Origin: F23-B02 sp963627445
Lineage (GTDB): Bacteria; Bacillota; Clostridia; Oscillospirales; Oscillospiraceae
Direction of reading: 5' to 3'
Assembly: GCA_963627445.1 (NCBI GenBank)
Contig: CAVGBM010000076.1
Span: forward strand, 1-28,940
DNA: 28,940 bases
The position numbers and the translations under genes were made by a program. This document shows positions 23,166-28,940 of this stretch, one piece after another; position 1 is the stretch's first letter, and the number at the start of each line of letters is the position of its first letter. The notes beneath the pieces were generated by a model. That model had not been told where the DNA came from and did no database searches. It saw only the letters and a list, made by a program, of their open reading frames with translations.

Positions 23166-23199
23166 AAGAAAGACGGGAAATTTCCCGTCTTTCTTTTTT
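23166..23199. terminator. Terminator after the hydrolase gene
   Basis: A perfect 15-bp palindromic arm pair, AAGAAAGACGGGAAA / TTTCCCGTCTTTCTT, is followed by TTTT. It may also stop transcripts leaving spoIVB. Confidence 0.85.
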
Positions 23200-23478
23200 G
23201 AGCTGATGAGAGCCGGATGCCTATCGGTTTTGCCGGGCCGATTTACGCTCATGCTGCGTTAAAGCCCTTGGCAATACAGACAAGTATTCCCTTCGCACTT
23301 TGCCTTGCCTGAGCAAAAATCTGCTCCGGCAAAACTGCGCAGCACCTGTCGATGATGTTTTTCTAGTGATTTTCGGCTTTCTTTGGTGAAGATGGGCTGT
23401 CGCCCATCAAGACAAAAAAGGCGGAAAGCGCTGAAAGGGCGCATCGACAGGCGACAGGGATTCGACTCCCATCAGCTC
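23200..23478. repeat. 279-bp intergenic element with terminal inverted repeats (MITE/REP-like or structured RNA)
   Basis: The ends GAGCTGATG (23200-23208) and CATCAGCTC (23470-23478) are perfect 9-bp inverted repeats. Inside, CCTGTCGATG (23345-23354) pairs with CATCGACAGG (23442-23451), and GATGGGC-TGTC-GCCCATC forms a hairpin (23391-23408). GGGATTCGACTCCC near the right end is also palindromic. There is no convincing gene. The right end overlaps the last two bases of the spoIVB stop codon. The minus strand contains GAGCAGATTTT, shared with the spacer before greA. This looks like a dispersed miniature element; a structured RNA is the alternative. Confidence 0.5.
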
Positions 23479-24466
23479 ACGCTGCCTTTTGACACATGGG
23501 CACTTGTTCAAGCATATCCTGTATGCTGATGCCGTAGCCCGAGGTGGGGTCGTTTACAAAGACATGGGTAACAGCACCCACGAGCTTGCCCTCCTGAATT
23601 ATGGGGCTGCCGGACATCCCTTGAACTATGCCGCCGGTCTGCGCAATGAGCGCAGGGTCGGTCACGGTGAGGAGCACAGTTTTGAGCCCGTCGCTTTCGT
23701 AAATGCGCTTTACCTCGATCTGATATTCATTGACCGTGTCGCCCGAGAGCGTGCAGTAAATGCTCGCCTTGCCGACCTTTATATCGCCGGTCTCGAGAGG
23801 CTCACCGTCAAACTGCGCCGCACCGTAGATGCCGCAGCCGCAGTTAATTTGAATATCGCCCAAAAACGCAGCTTCATCCGTGCTTCCGTTAAGAGCACCG
23901 GGTGAGCCGACCTCGCCCTTTGCTATGCCCACGACCTGCGCGTCATAAATGCTGCCATCGCCTAAAGGCAGCGTCATGCCGGTCTCGGAGTCGCTTATGC
24001 TGTGACCGAGTGCGCCGTAGATGCCCGTTGCCGGGTCATAGAAGGTAAGAGTACCTACGCCGCTTATGCCGTCACGCAGCATAAGGCCGAGCTTCCAAGC
24101 ACCGTCTGTTGCCTGCGCCGGAGTTACGTTGAACTGACGGGTCTTGCCCGCACGGTCGACCGTCACGGAAATCTTTTCGCCATCAAGCCCTTGCACCGCT
24201 TCGGCAAGATCCTCCGCCGAGGAGATGCCCTTTGCACCGATGCGGGTGATCAGATCGCCCTTTCTGATGCCGGCATCCTCGGCAGGCGAGCGCTTGCCGC
24301 TTTTCGTTTCAACGCTCTGCACCCCTGCGACCATCACGCCGTCCGTGAGCATTTTTATGCCCAGCGCCTTGCCGCCCGGGATAAGCTCCTGCGCCATTGC
24401 CACGGTGCTCATGGTCAATATGAACACCACGGCGAGAACTAAACCTGTAATTTTTTTCGTTGCCAA
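23477..24466 (-). CDS. spoIVB: SpoIVB-type serine peptidase (S55) with PDZ domain
   Basis: 329 aa. In Bacillus SpoIVB is secreted from the forespore and triggers the SpoIVFB protease that activates pro-sigma-K. An N-terminal hydrophobic signal or anchor (about 6-25) is followed by a PDZ domain (about 40-112: SPAEDAGIRKGDLITRIGAKG) and the S55 peptidase domain. His155 (GALGHSISD), Asp270 and Ser285 (GMSGSP) match the Bacillus triad in order, and the Asp-Ser spacing is identical. The protein is about 100 residues shorter than the Bacillus one. The start is TTG at 24466 with a GGGGGTGAG site; a nearer ATG is out of frame. Spo0A is not adjacent here, unlike in many Firmicutes. Confidence 0.9.
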   Translation of the reverse strand: MATKKITGLVLAVVFILTMSTVAMAQELIPGGKALGIKMLTDGVMVAGVQSVETKSGKRSPAEDAGIRKGDLITRIGAKGISSAEDLAEAVQGLDGEKISVTVDRAGKTRQFNVTPAQATDGAWKLGLMLRDGISGVGTLTFYDPATGIYGALGHSISDSETGMTLPLGDGSIYDAQVVGIAKGEVGSPGALNGSTDEAAFLGDIQINCGCGIYGAAQFDGEPLETGDIKVGKASIYCTLSGDTVNEYQIEVKRIYESDGLKTVLLTVTDPALIAQTGGIVQGMSGSPIIQEGKLVGAVTHVFVNDPTSGYGISIQDMLEQVPMCQKAA

Positions 24467-24512
24467 ACATTCTCACCCCCTTGGCTCGAGCCCGATCGGG
24501 CGGAGCCTGTTA

Positions 24513-24540
24513 TAAGTATGCGTGTCGGGGCGTAGAATAA
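24513..24540 (-). promoter_or_regulatory. Possible sigma-E-like promoter of spoIVB
   Basis: On the minus strand TTATTCT and CATACTTA are separated by 13 bp, loosely matching sigma-E/K elements, about 45 bases before the start. No good sigma-A or sigma-G promoter is visible. Weak evidence. Confidence 0.25.
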
Positions 24541-24565
24541 AGCAGGCTGATTTTTTCTCAATTAC

Positions 24566-24599
24566 CTGCCGCGCGTTTTTCAAGGCGAAAATGCGGCAG
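24566..24599 (+). other. Hairpin in the leader of the M14 peptidase gene
   Basis: CTGCCGC (24566-24572) and GCGGCAG (24593-24599) form a 7-bp stem with a 20-base loop, ending about 20 bases before the ribosome site. It has no T run, so it is not an obvious terminator. Confidence 0.35.
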
Positions 24600-24630
24600 A
24601 CAATTTTTGTGCAGAATAAAGGAGCGGAAA

Positions 24631-25905
24631 ATGAGAATTTTAAAATACGGCAGCACGGGACCGGCAGTCGAGCTCTTGCAGCTGGCGCTTGACCGTGCGG
24701 GCTTCGGCGAGCTGGCACTCGACGGCATTTTCGGCACAAAAACGAAAAATGCGGTGCTGAGGTTCCAGTCGTTAAACGGCCTTGTCGCCGACGGCATCGT
24801 CGGCCCCGCGACCCACCGCGCGTTAGTTCCGTGGTACACGGGCTTTGCAACGCACAGGGTGCACCGAAACGACACGCTCTGGTCGATAGCCGAGCTTTAC
24901 GACTCGACGCTGCGTGCGATAAACATCGCAAACCCCGGGCTGGTTGCTGAAAATTTGCAGGTCGGCAGCGTCGTCACCGTACCGCTGCCCTTTGATATTG
25001 TGCCCACAACTATAAGTTTTACTTCCGCATTGACCGCTTATTGCGTCCGAGGCATCGCCACCCGCTATCCGTTCGTGAAGATCGGGGAGGTCGGCAAAAG
25101 CGTCATGGGCAGGACGCTGTGGTATCTGTCCGCCGGCCGCGGCGACAGGCGGGTGTTTTATAACGCCGCGCACCACGCAAACGAATGGATAACCGTGCCG
25201 GTGCTTTTGAAATTTTGCGAGCAGTACGCAAAAGCCTACGCCTACGGGGAGAAAATTTTCGGCTTTTCGGCGTCGGAGATCTTCGACCGCACGAATATCT
25301 ACATAGCGCCATGCGTCGACCCGGACGGTGTCGACCTCGTGACGGGCGAGCTCAGCTCCGGCGAATATTTTGAAAACGCAAAGCGCATCGCCGCAAACTA
25401 TCCGTCCATCCCGTTTCCCTCCGGCTGGAAGGCAAATATCCGCGGCGTTGACCTCAACCTGCAATATCCGGCGGGCTGGGAGCAGGCGCGGGAGAACAAA
25501 TTCGCGCAGGGCTTCGTGAGCCCCGCACCGGCAGATTACGTCGGCTCGGCACCCTTAGTCGCGCCGGAGGCGCGGGCAATGTACGACTTCACGCTTTCGC
25601 TCTCGCCTGAGCTAATTTTGGCCTACCACACGCAGGGCGAGGTCATCTATTGGAAGTTTCTCGACTATGAGCCGGTTAACTCCCGCGCGATTGCCGACAC
25701 CTTTGCCGCCGTCTCGGGCTACTCGGTGGAGGATACGCCCTACGCCTCGGGCTTTGCCGGATACAAGGACTGGTTCATCCAGGACTTTAACCGCCCGGGC
25801 TACACCATCGAAGCGGGTCGTGGCTCAAATCCGCTGCCCATCTCGCAGTTTGACAAAATTTACGCCGACAACCTCGGCATTCTGGTCTACGGCGCATTAG
25901 TCTAA
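24631..25905 (+). CDS. M14 zinc carboxypeptidase with PG-binding and LysM domains (ENP1/YqgT-like endopeptidase)
   Basis: 424 aa. Residues 5-66 form a peptidoglycan-binding type 1 domain (DGIFGTKTKNAVLRFQ, DGIVGPATHRAL). Residues 74-118 form a LysM domain (HRVHRNDTLWSIAELY). Residues 128-424 form an M14 peptidase with the zinc motif HHANE (His182, Glu185), the third ligand His333 (AYHTQGE), Arg271 and Asn276 for substrate binding, and catalytic Glu394 (TIEAGRG). This is the domain order of gamma-D-glutamyl-diamino acid endopeptidase I of sporulating Bacillus, which cuts muropeptides. There is no signal peptide, as in that enzyme, so it acts inside the cell or forespore. AAAGGAG precedes ATG 24631; an upstream in-frame ATG lacks a site. 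It is divergent from spoIVB. Confidence 0.92.
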   Translation: MRILKYGSTGPAVELLQLALDRAGFGELALDGIFGTKTKNAVLRFQSLNGLVADGIVGPATHRALVPWYTGFATHRVHRNDTLWSIAELYDSTLRAINIANPGLVAENLQVGSVVTVPLPFDIVPTTISFTSALTAYCVRGIATRYPFVKIGEVGKSVMGRTLWYLSAGRGDRRVFYNAAHHANEWITVPVLLKFCEQYAKAYAYGEKIFGFSASEIFDRTNIYIAPCVDPDGVDLVTGELSSGEYFENAKRIAANYPSIPFPSGWKANIRGVDLNLQYPAGWEQARENKFAQGFVSPAPADYVGSAPLVAPEARAMYDFTLSLSPELILAYHTQGEVIYWKFLDYEPVNSRAIADTFAAVSGYSVEDTPYASGFAGYKDWFIQDFNRPGYTIEAGRGSNPLPISQFDKIYADNLGILVYGALV

Positions 25906-25906
25906 C

Positions 25907-25935
25907 AAAAAAGCTCCCCAAAGGGAGCTTTTTTT
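25907..25935. terminator. Bidirectional terminator between the M14 peptidase and the kinase
   Basis: Stem AAAAAAGCTCCC / GGGAGCTTTTTT around a short C/A loop lies between two converging genes. Confidence 0.88.
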
Positions 25936-27244
25936 ATTTGTATAGTCTGAGAATAACGGACACGGTGAACTTACCGTCTTTTGTCTCGATAACGCAGCTG
26001 CCGTCGTGCTTTTTGGCGACGGAGTCGAGAATTTGCGTGTCGACACCGCGCTCAAGCTCGGGAATGCGGCGCTTTTTGTTATCCTCGGGCTCGGGCAGAG
26101 CGGGGTTTGCTTCGCTTATGATGAGATAGCTGCCCTCGATTCGTGCATCAAGCTCAATGCTGGGATTATCGAGCTTTGAACATGCCTCGACGGCGTTGTC
26201 CATGATGTTGCCGAACACAATGACAAGATCCGTGTTCGAAACCGGCAGCTCGACCGGCAGAACGATGTTCGTTTTGACGGGGATACCCTGCTTTTTCGCC
26301 TCTTCAACGCGGCCGAACAGGAACGCGTCCACAACGGGATTTTCGCAGCTGCCGAGCATGGAGCTGCGGCGATTTTCTTTCAGAAACTGTCCCGCATATT
26401 CCGCGGCCTCCTGCTGCTTGCCGTCGGCGAGCAGGTATTGGATTGTGTTCACGTGATGCATGATATCATGCCTTATCCTGCGATTGGCTTCGTACTGCGA
26501 GGTCAGCGCCTCGTAATGGCTAAGCTGCATGTTAAGCTGCTTTTCAAGCATCCTGTTCGTCGCCTCAAGCTCTGCCTTGCGGCCTGCGTCGGCAATAGTT
26601 CGCACCAGCGCGATGTCCGCCGCGATGCATAGAGTTAAAAACGCACCGAAAATTATAAGCTGCTGGGGGCTTGCGTCCGAGCCGAACATGGAGGTGTAGA
26701 CAAAATAGACGGTGATAGACTGCGACATGGGAAAGAACAGGAATATCGCCCACTGCTTGACTGTGAGGCTGTATCGGGTCTTGCTTATGCGTGAGGCTGT
26801 GAACCAAAGCACGAGCGCGTAAAACGGCATGTAGGAAAACCACAGCAGAAATGTCTTTGAATTGAGCCAAAACTCCGTCGGACCGTAGGAATACTGGTAC
26901 ACCTCGGGGTAGAGCAGCAGATTCAGCGCCTCTGCCAGCAGCACCGCGAGATCGGGGAAAAACGAGCAGAACACCGTGGGCAGCGGCTTGCTTTTAAAAA
27001 GCGCAAAGCCTGCGGCCATCATCACCGCCAGAACAAAAAACACGCGGACAAAGCTGCGGTCAGGCAGCAGCGTCGAGGCAGGCGGCGCTAAAATGCAGAT
27101 GGGGATAAAAATGAGGATGGTCGTTTTCTTTGAAAACCTCGGCGTGAGCGTGTGCCACATAAACACTGCCCACAGCCCCATCAAGGCCATGTTGAACAGA
27201 AATTCAAGCGGCGAAACATATATACTTTGTATGTACTCTTTCAT
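25934..27244 (-). CDS. AgrC/VirS-like GHKL sensor histidine kinase, intact copy
   Basis: 436 aa. About six membrane spans occupy residues 10-220. A coiled-coil linker (222-255) leads to the H-box RRIRHDIMHHVN with the predicted phospho-acceptor His259. The N-box is FGNIMDNAVEAC (Asn346, Asn350). This is the HPK10 architecture of peptide-pheromone receptors such as AgrC, VirS and ComD. The G-box is degenerate: the usual HGxGL appears as RGVDT, so ATP binding may be altered. ATG 27244 has GGAG six bases upstream; an upstream in-frame TTG does not. It lies 14 bases after a broken tandem copy and is probably co-transcribed with it. No LytTR response regulator or AgrB/AgrD homologue is in the window. 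Confidence 0.87.
   Translation of the reverse strand: MKEYIQSIYVSPLEFLFNMALMGLWAVFMWHTLTPRFSKKTTILIFIPICILAPPASTLLPDRSFVRVFFVLAVMMAAGFALFKSKPLPTVFCSFFPDLAVLLAEALNLLLYPEVYQYSYGPTEFWLNSKTFLLWFSYMPFYALVLWFTASRISKTRYSLTVKQWAIFLFFPMSQSITVYFVYTSMFGSDASPQQLIIFGAFLTLCIAADIALVRTIADAGRKAELEATNRMLEKQLNMQLSHYEALTSQYEANRRIRHDIMHHVNTIQYLLADGKQQEAAEYAGQFLKENRRSSMLGSCENPVVDAFLFGRVEEAKKQGIPVKTNIVLPVELPVSNTDLVIVFGNIMDNAVEACSKLDNPSIELDARIEGSYLIISEANPALPEPEDNKKRRIPELERGVDTQILDSVAKKHDGSCVIETKDGKFTVSVILRLYK
25983..26195. repeat. Direct repeat unit A, identical to 27311-27523
   Basis: 213 consecutive bases read identically in the two kinase copies at a constant offset of 1328. Similarity continues on both sides with scattered differences, while the membrane-part sequences diverge much more. 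Confidence 0.9.
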
Positions 27245-27258
27245 GTAATGCTCCAAAA

Positions 27259-28570
27259 TTAAGATTTGTACAGCCGCAGTATGACCGAGACGGTGAACTT
27301 GCCGTCCTTAGTCTCGATAACGCAGCTGCCGTCGTGCTTTTTGGCGACGGAGTCGAGAATTTGCGTGTCGACACCGCGCTCAAGCTCGGGAATGCGGCGC
27401 TTTTTGTTATCCTCGGGCTCGGGCAGAGCGGGGTTTGCTTCGCTTATGATGAGATAGCTGCCCTCGATTCGTGCATCAAGCTCAATGCTGGGATTATCGA
27501 GCTTTGAACATGCCTCGACGGCGCTGTCCATAATATTGCCGAACACGATGACGAGATCGGTATTCGACACCGGCAGCTCGACCGGCAGAACGACGTTCGT
27601 CTTGACTGGGATACCCTGCTTTTTGGCCTCTTCAACGCGGCCGAACAGGAACGCGTCCACGACGGGATTTTCGCAGCTGCCGAGCATGGAGCTGCGGCGA
27701 TTTTCTTTCAGGAACTGTCCCGCATATTCCGCGGCTTCCTGCTGCTTGCCGTCGGCGAGGAGGTACTGAATGGTGTTGACATGGTGCATTATATCATGGC
27801 GTATTCTTCTATTGGCTTCGTACTGCGAGGTCAGCGCCTCGTAATGACTCAGCTGCATGTTAAGCTGCTTTTCGAGCATTCTGTTTGCGCCTTGAGCTCG
27901 GCTTTGCGCCCTGCGTCGGCGATGGTGCGCACCAGCGCAATGTCAGCCACCATGCACAGCGTGAGGAATCCGGCGAAAATTATAAGCTGACGGGTGCTCG
28001 GCGTTTTATCGAACATGGTGTTGTAGACAAAATACACCGTCGCCGACTGCGACAGCGGGAAAATGAGAATATTGCCCACTGCTTCACCGTCAGACTGTAC
28101 TTGGTTTTCGTGATCTGGGAGGCGGTGAACCAGAGAACTGTGGCGAAAAACGGGATATAGGTAAACCACAGCAAAAACGTTCTGGAGTTTAGCCAGAACT
28201 CGGTTGCATCGTAGTGGTTGAGATAGAGCTCGGGGTAGATGAAAAGAATAAGCGATTCAGCCAGCAGAATTGCTATCTCCGGAAAGAACGAGCAAAACAG
28301 GACCTTAAACGGGCGGCCCTTGAAGCAGATAAAGGCAGTGACGACCATGAGCATCGGAACGCCGAACATGTGGAGAACACTGCGGCTCGGCAGCGCCGTG
28401 GACATGGGCATGACCACAAAGCAGATGACCACATAAACGAGGATGATCCACTTCTTCTTAAACCTCGGCGTAAGCGTGCGCAGCATGAACGCTGCTCACA
28501 TTAATATAAGTGCGGCGTTAAACAGGAACTCAAGCGGCGATACGCATATGCTTTCGATATATTCCTTCAT
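27259..28570 (-). pseudogene. Broken tandem copy of the AgrC/VirS-like sensor kinase
   Basis: Homologous over its whole length to the intact copy downstream. The start (ATG 28570, GGAG site, MKEYIESICVSPLEFLFN) is intact. The TGG codon for a membrane Trp has become TGA at 28498-28496. A one-base deletion near 28063 shifts the frame after KQWAIF. A second one-base deletion near 27887 shifts it again after KAEL. After that, the catalytic part from LEKQLNMQLSHYEALTSQ to the TAA is open and nearly identical to the intact copy, including RHDIMHHVN and the N-box (where MDN is MDS). The 3' part could be expressed on its own only if an internal start is used. Sequencing error is unlikely to explain all three lesions. 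Confidence 0.87.
27311..27523. repeat. Direct repeat unit B, identical to 25983-26195
   Basis: The second copy of the 213-base identical tract, within the broken kinase gene. Identity at silent sites points to recent duplication or gene conversion. Confidence 0.9.
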
Positions 28571-28582
28571 ACAATTCTCCAA

Positions 28583-28609
28583 AAACAGTTGTTAACAAAA
28601 CAGTTGTTA
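28583..28609. promoter_or_regulatory. Tandem 12-bp repeat operator upstream of the kinase pair
   Basis: AAACAGTTGTTA occurs exactly at 28583-28594 and 28598-28609 (15-bp period), with the palindrome TTGTTAACAA across the junction. It lies between the -10 and the start, where a bound protein could block or alter transcription. An 11/12 match sits at 3395-3406. Confidence 0.5.
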
Positions 28610-28615
28610 GTACAA

Positions 28616-28644
28616 ATTATAGCATATTTGGACAAGCTTTTGAA
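28616..28644 (-). promoter_or_regulatory. Promoter of the sensor kinase pair
   Basis: On the minus strand TTCAAA and a perfect TATAAT are separated by 17 bp. It lies between the terminator of the small upstream gene and the 12-bp repeats. Confidence 0.6.
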
Positions 28645-28648
28645 GCAC

Positions 28649-28679
28649 AAAAAAATCCGCCGCAGAAAATGCGGCGGAT
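28649..28679 (-). terminator. Terminator of the 69-aa gene
   Basis: Minus-strand stem ATCCGCCGCA / TGCGGCGGAT is followed by a run of seven T. Confidence 0.88.
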
Positions 28680-28692
28680 ATGCTATCAAATT

Positions 28693-28902
28693 TTACTGCT
28701 TGGCGGCGATATCGGCGGCTATCGCATCGGCGAGGGCGTCGAGGTCGGCAAGCTGCGTATCCTTGACCACGCGCTCGCAAAGCTTGCAGGCGAGGATTCT
28801 GTTGTCAAAGAACAGGTGAGAGAAATTTTGTCCCTCAAGGGGTAGATCACGAGAAGGGCAAAAAATTAAGCCTCGAGCAAAAAAATTTTTAATTTTCTTC
28901 AT
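28693..28902 (-). CDS. 69-aa small protein of unknown function
   Basis: Begins MKKIKNFFARGLIFCPSRDL and ends in a helical Ala/Asp-rich tail (LADLDALADAIAADIAAKQ). It contains three Cys, two of them as CKLC. A strong AAAGGAG site lies six bases before ATG 28902 and a terminator follows, which supports a real gene. The first third of the DNA is AT-rich, the last half GC-rich like the surrounding genes, so the frame may be a fusion or contain a shift. The basic amphipathic N-terminus followed by a Cys vaguely recalls pre-pheromone peptides, and it lies upstream of pheromone-receptor-like kinases on the same strand, but no processing gene is present. Function unknown. Confidence 0.5.
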   Translation of the reverse strand: MKKIKNFFARGLIFCPSRDLPLEGQNFSHLFFDNRILACKLCERVVKDTQLADLDALADAIAADIAAKQ

Positions 28903-28940
28903 AAGCTCTCCTTTGAAGCCGATTATTGATGTGCCGGAAA

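Noticed and set aside
23259..23444. Minus-strand 61-aa ORF inside the 279-bp element
   Set aside because: No ribosome site, and the sequence follows the inverted-repeat structure; likely a chance frame.
23200..23480. tmRNA (ssrA) suggested by a closed outer stem and GGGATTCGACTCCC near the right end
   Set aside because: The T-arm does not fold correctly (mismatches at the conserved closing pair), the 5' domain lacks the tmRNA consensus, and there is no recognisable tag-peptide frame or CCA.
27259..28570. Two or three separate short genes in place of the second kinase
   Set aside because: The pieces line up end to end with the intact copy in three frames, so they are remnants of one gene.

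Overview
The window reads as chromosome of an anaerobic, endospore-forming Firmicute, most likely a gut Clostridia of the Oscillospiraceae/Ruminococcaceae type. The grounds are moderately GC-rich coding DNA with AT-rich intergenic gaps, GGAGG-type ribosome sites, several TTG/GTG starts, and spore genes: a SpoVAC homologue, a SpoIVB-type S55 protease and an ENP1-like M14 muropeptide endopeptidase. I see no phage, transposase, rRNA, tRNA or CRISPR array.

Layout. (1) 1-826: a terminator from an upstream unit, a repeat-like spacer, and greA with its own promoter. (2) 825-3320, minus: an operon of a lipoprotein substrate-binding protein, a radical SAM/SPASM protein and a TraX-family membrane protein. 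(3) 3321-3605: a divergent regulatory region with two good promoters and a palindrome/box element between them. (4) 3606-10593, plus: a six-gene operon made of a membrane-anchored Ig-like/transglutaminase protein, an amino-acid adenylation enzyme, a carrier protein, an AlgI-like MBOAT acyltransferase, a DltD/SGNH-like protein whose expected nucleophile Ser is Cys, and a lipoprotein. It is built like a dlt system but differs in order and membership, and is the best candidate here for an undescribed surface-modification pathway. (5) 10636-11696, minus: a newly recognised 46-aa ORF, a solitary spoVAC, and a conserved hypothetical gene. (6) 11836-16774, plus: murI-DUF1934-argS, then typA/bipA. (7) 16820-18271, minus: psuG with a membrane-anchored unknown. 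(8) 18417-19410, plus: a ferredoxin-like protein and a 39-aa ORF as a self-contained unit. (9) 19456-20301, minus: a glycerophosphodiester phosphodiesterase. (10) 20445-23160, plus: MFS transporter, LOG-family protein, alpha/beta hydrolase. (11) 23200-23478: a 279-bp intergenic element with 9-bp terminal inverted repeats. (12) 23477-25905: divergent spoIVB and M14 endopeptidase. (13) 25934-28902, minus: a tandem pair of AgrC/VirS-like GHKL sensor kinases, one intact and one broken by a nonsense codon and two frameshifts, preceded by a small 69-aa ORF.

How parts may connect. The divergent promoter region before the dlt-like operon and the promoter region of the kinase pair share a 12-bp element (AAACMGTTGTTA next to a TTGTTAACAA palindrome). 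Its core resembles boxes bound by LytTR response regulators, the usual partners of AgrC/VirS-type kinases. This suggests, without proving, that a quorum or peptide-sensing circuit controls the surface-modification cluster. Domain assignments come from reading the translations and from family knowledge; no database search was run.
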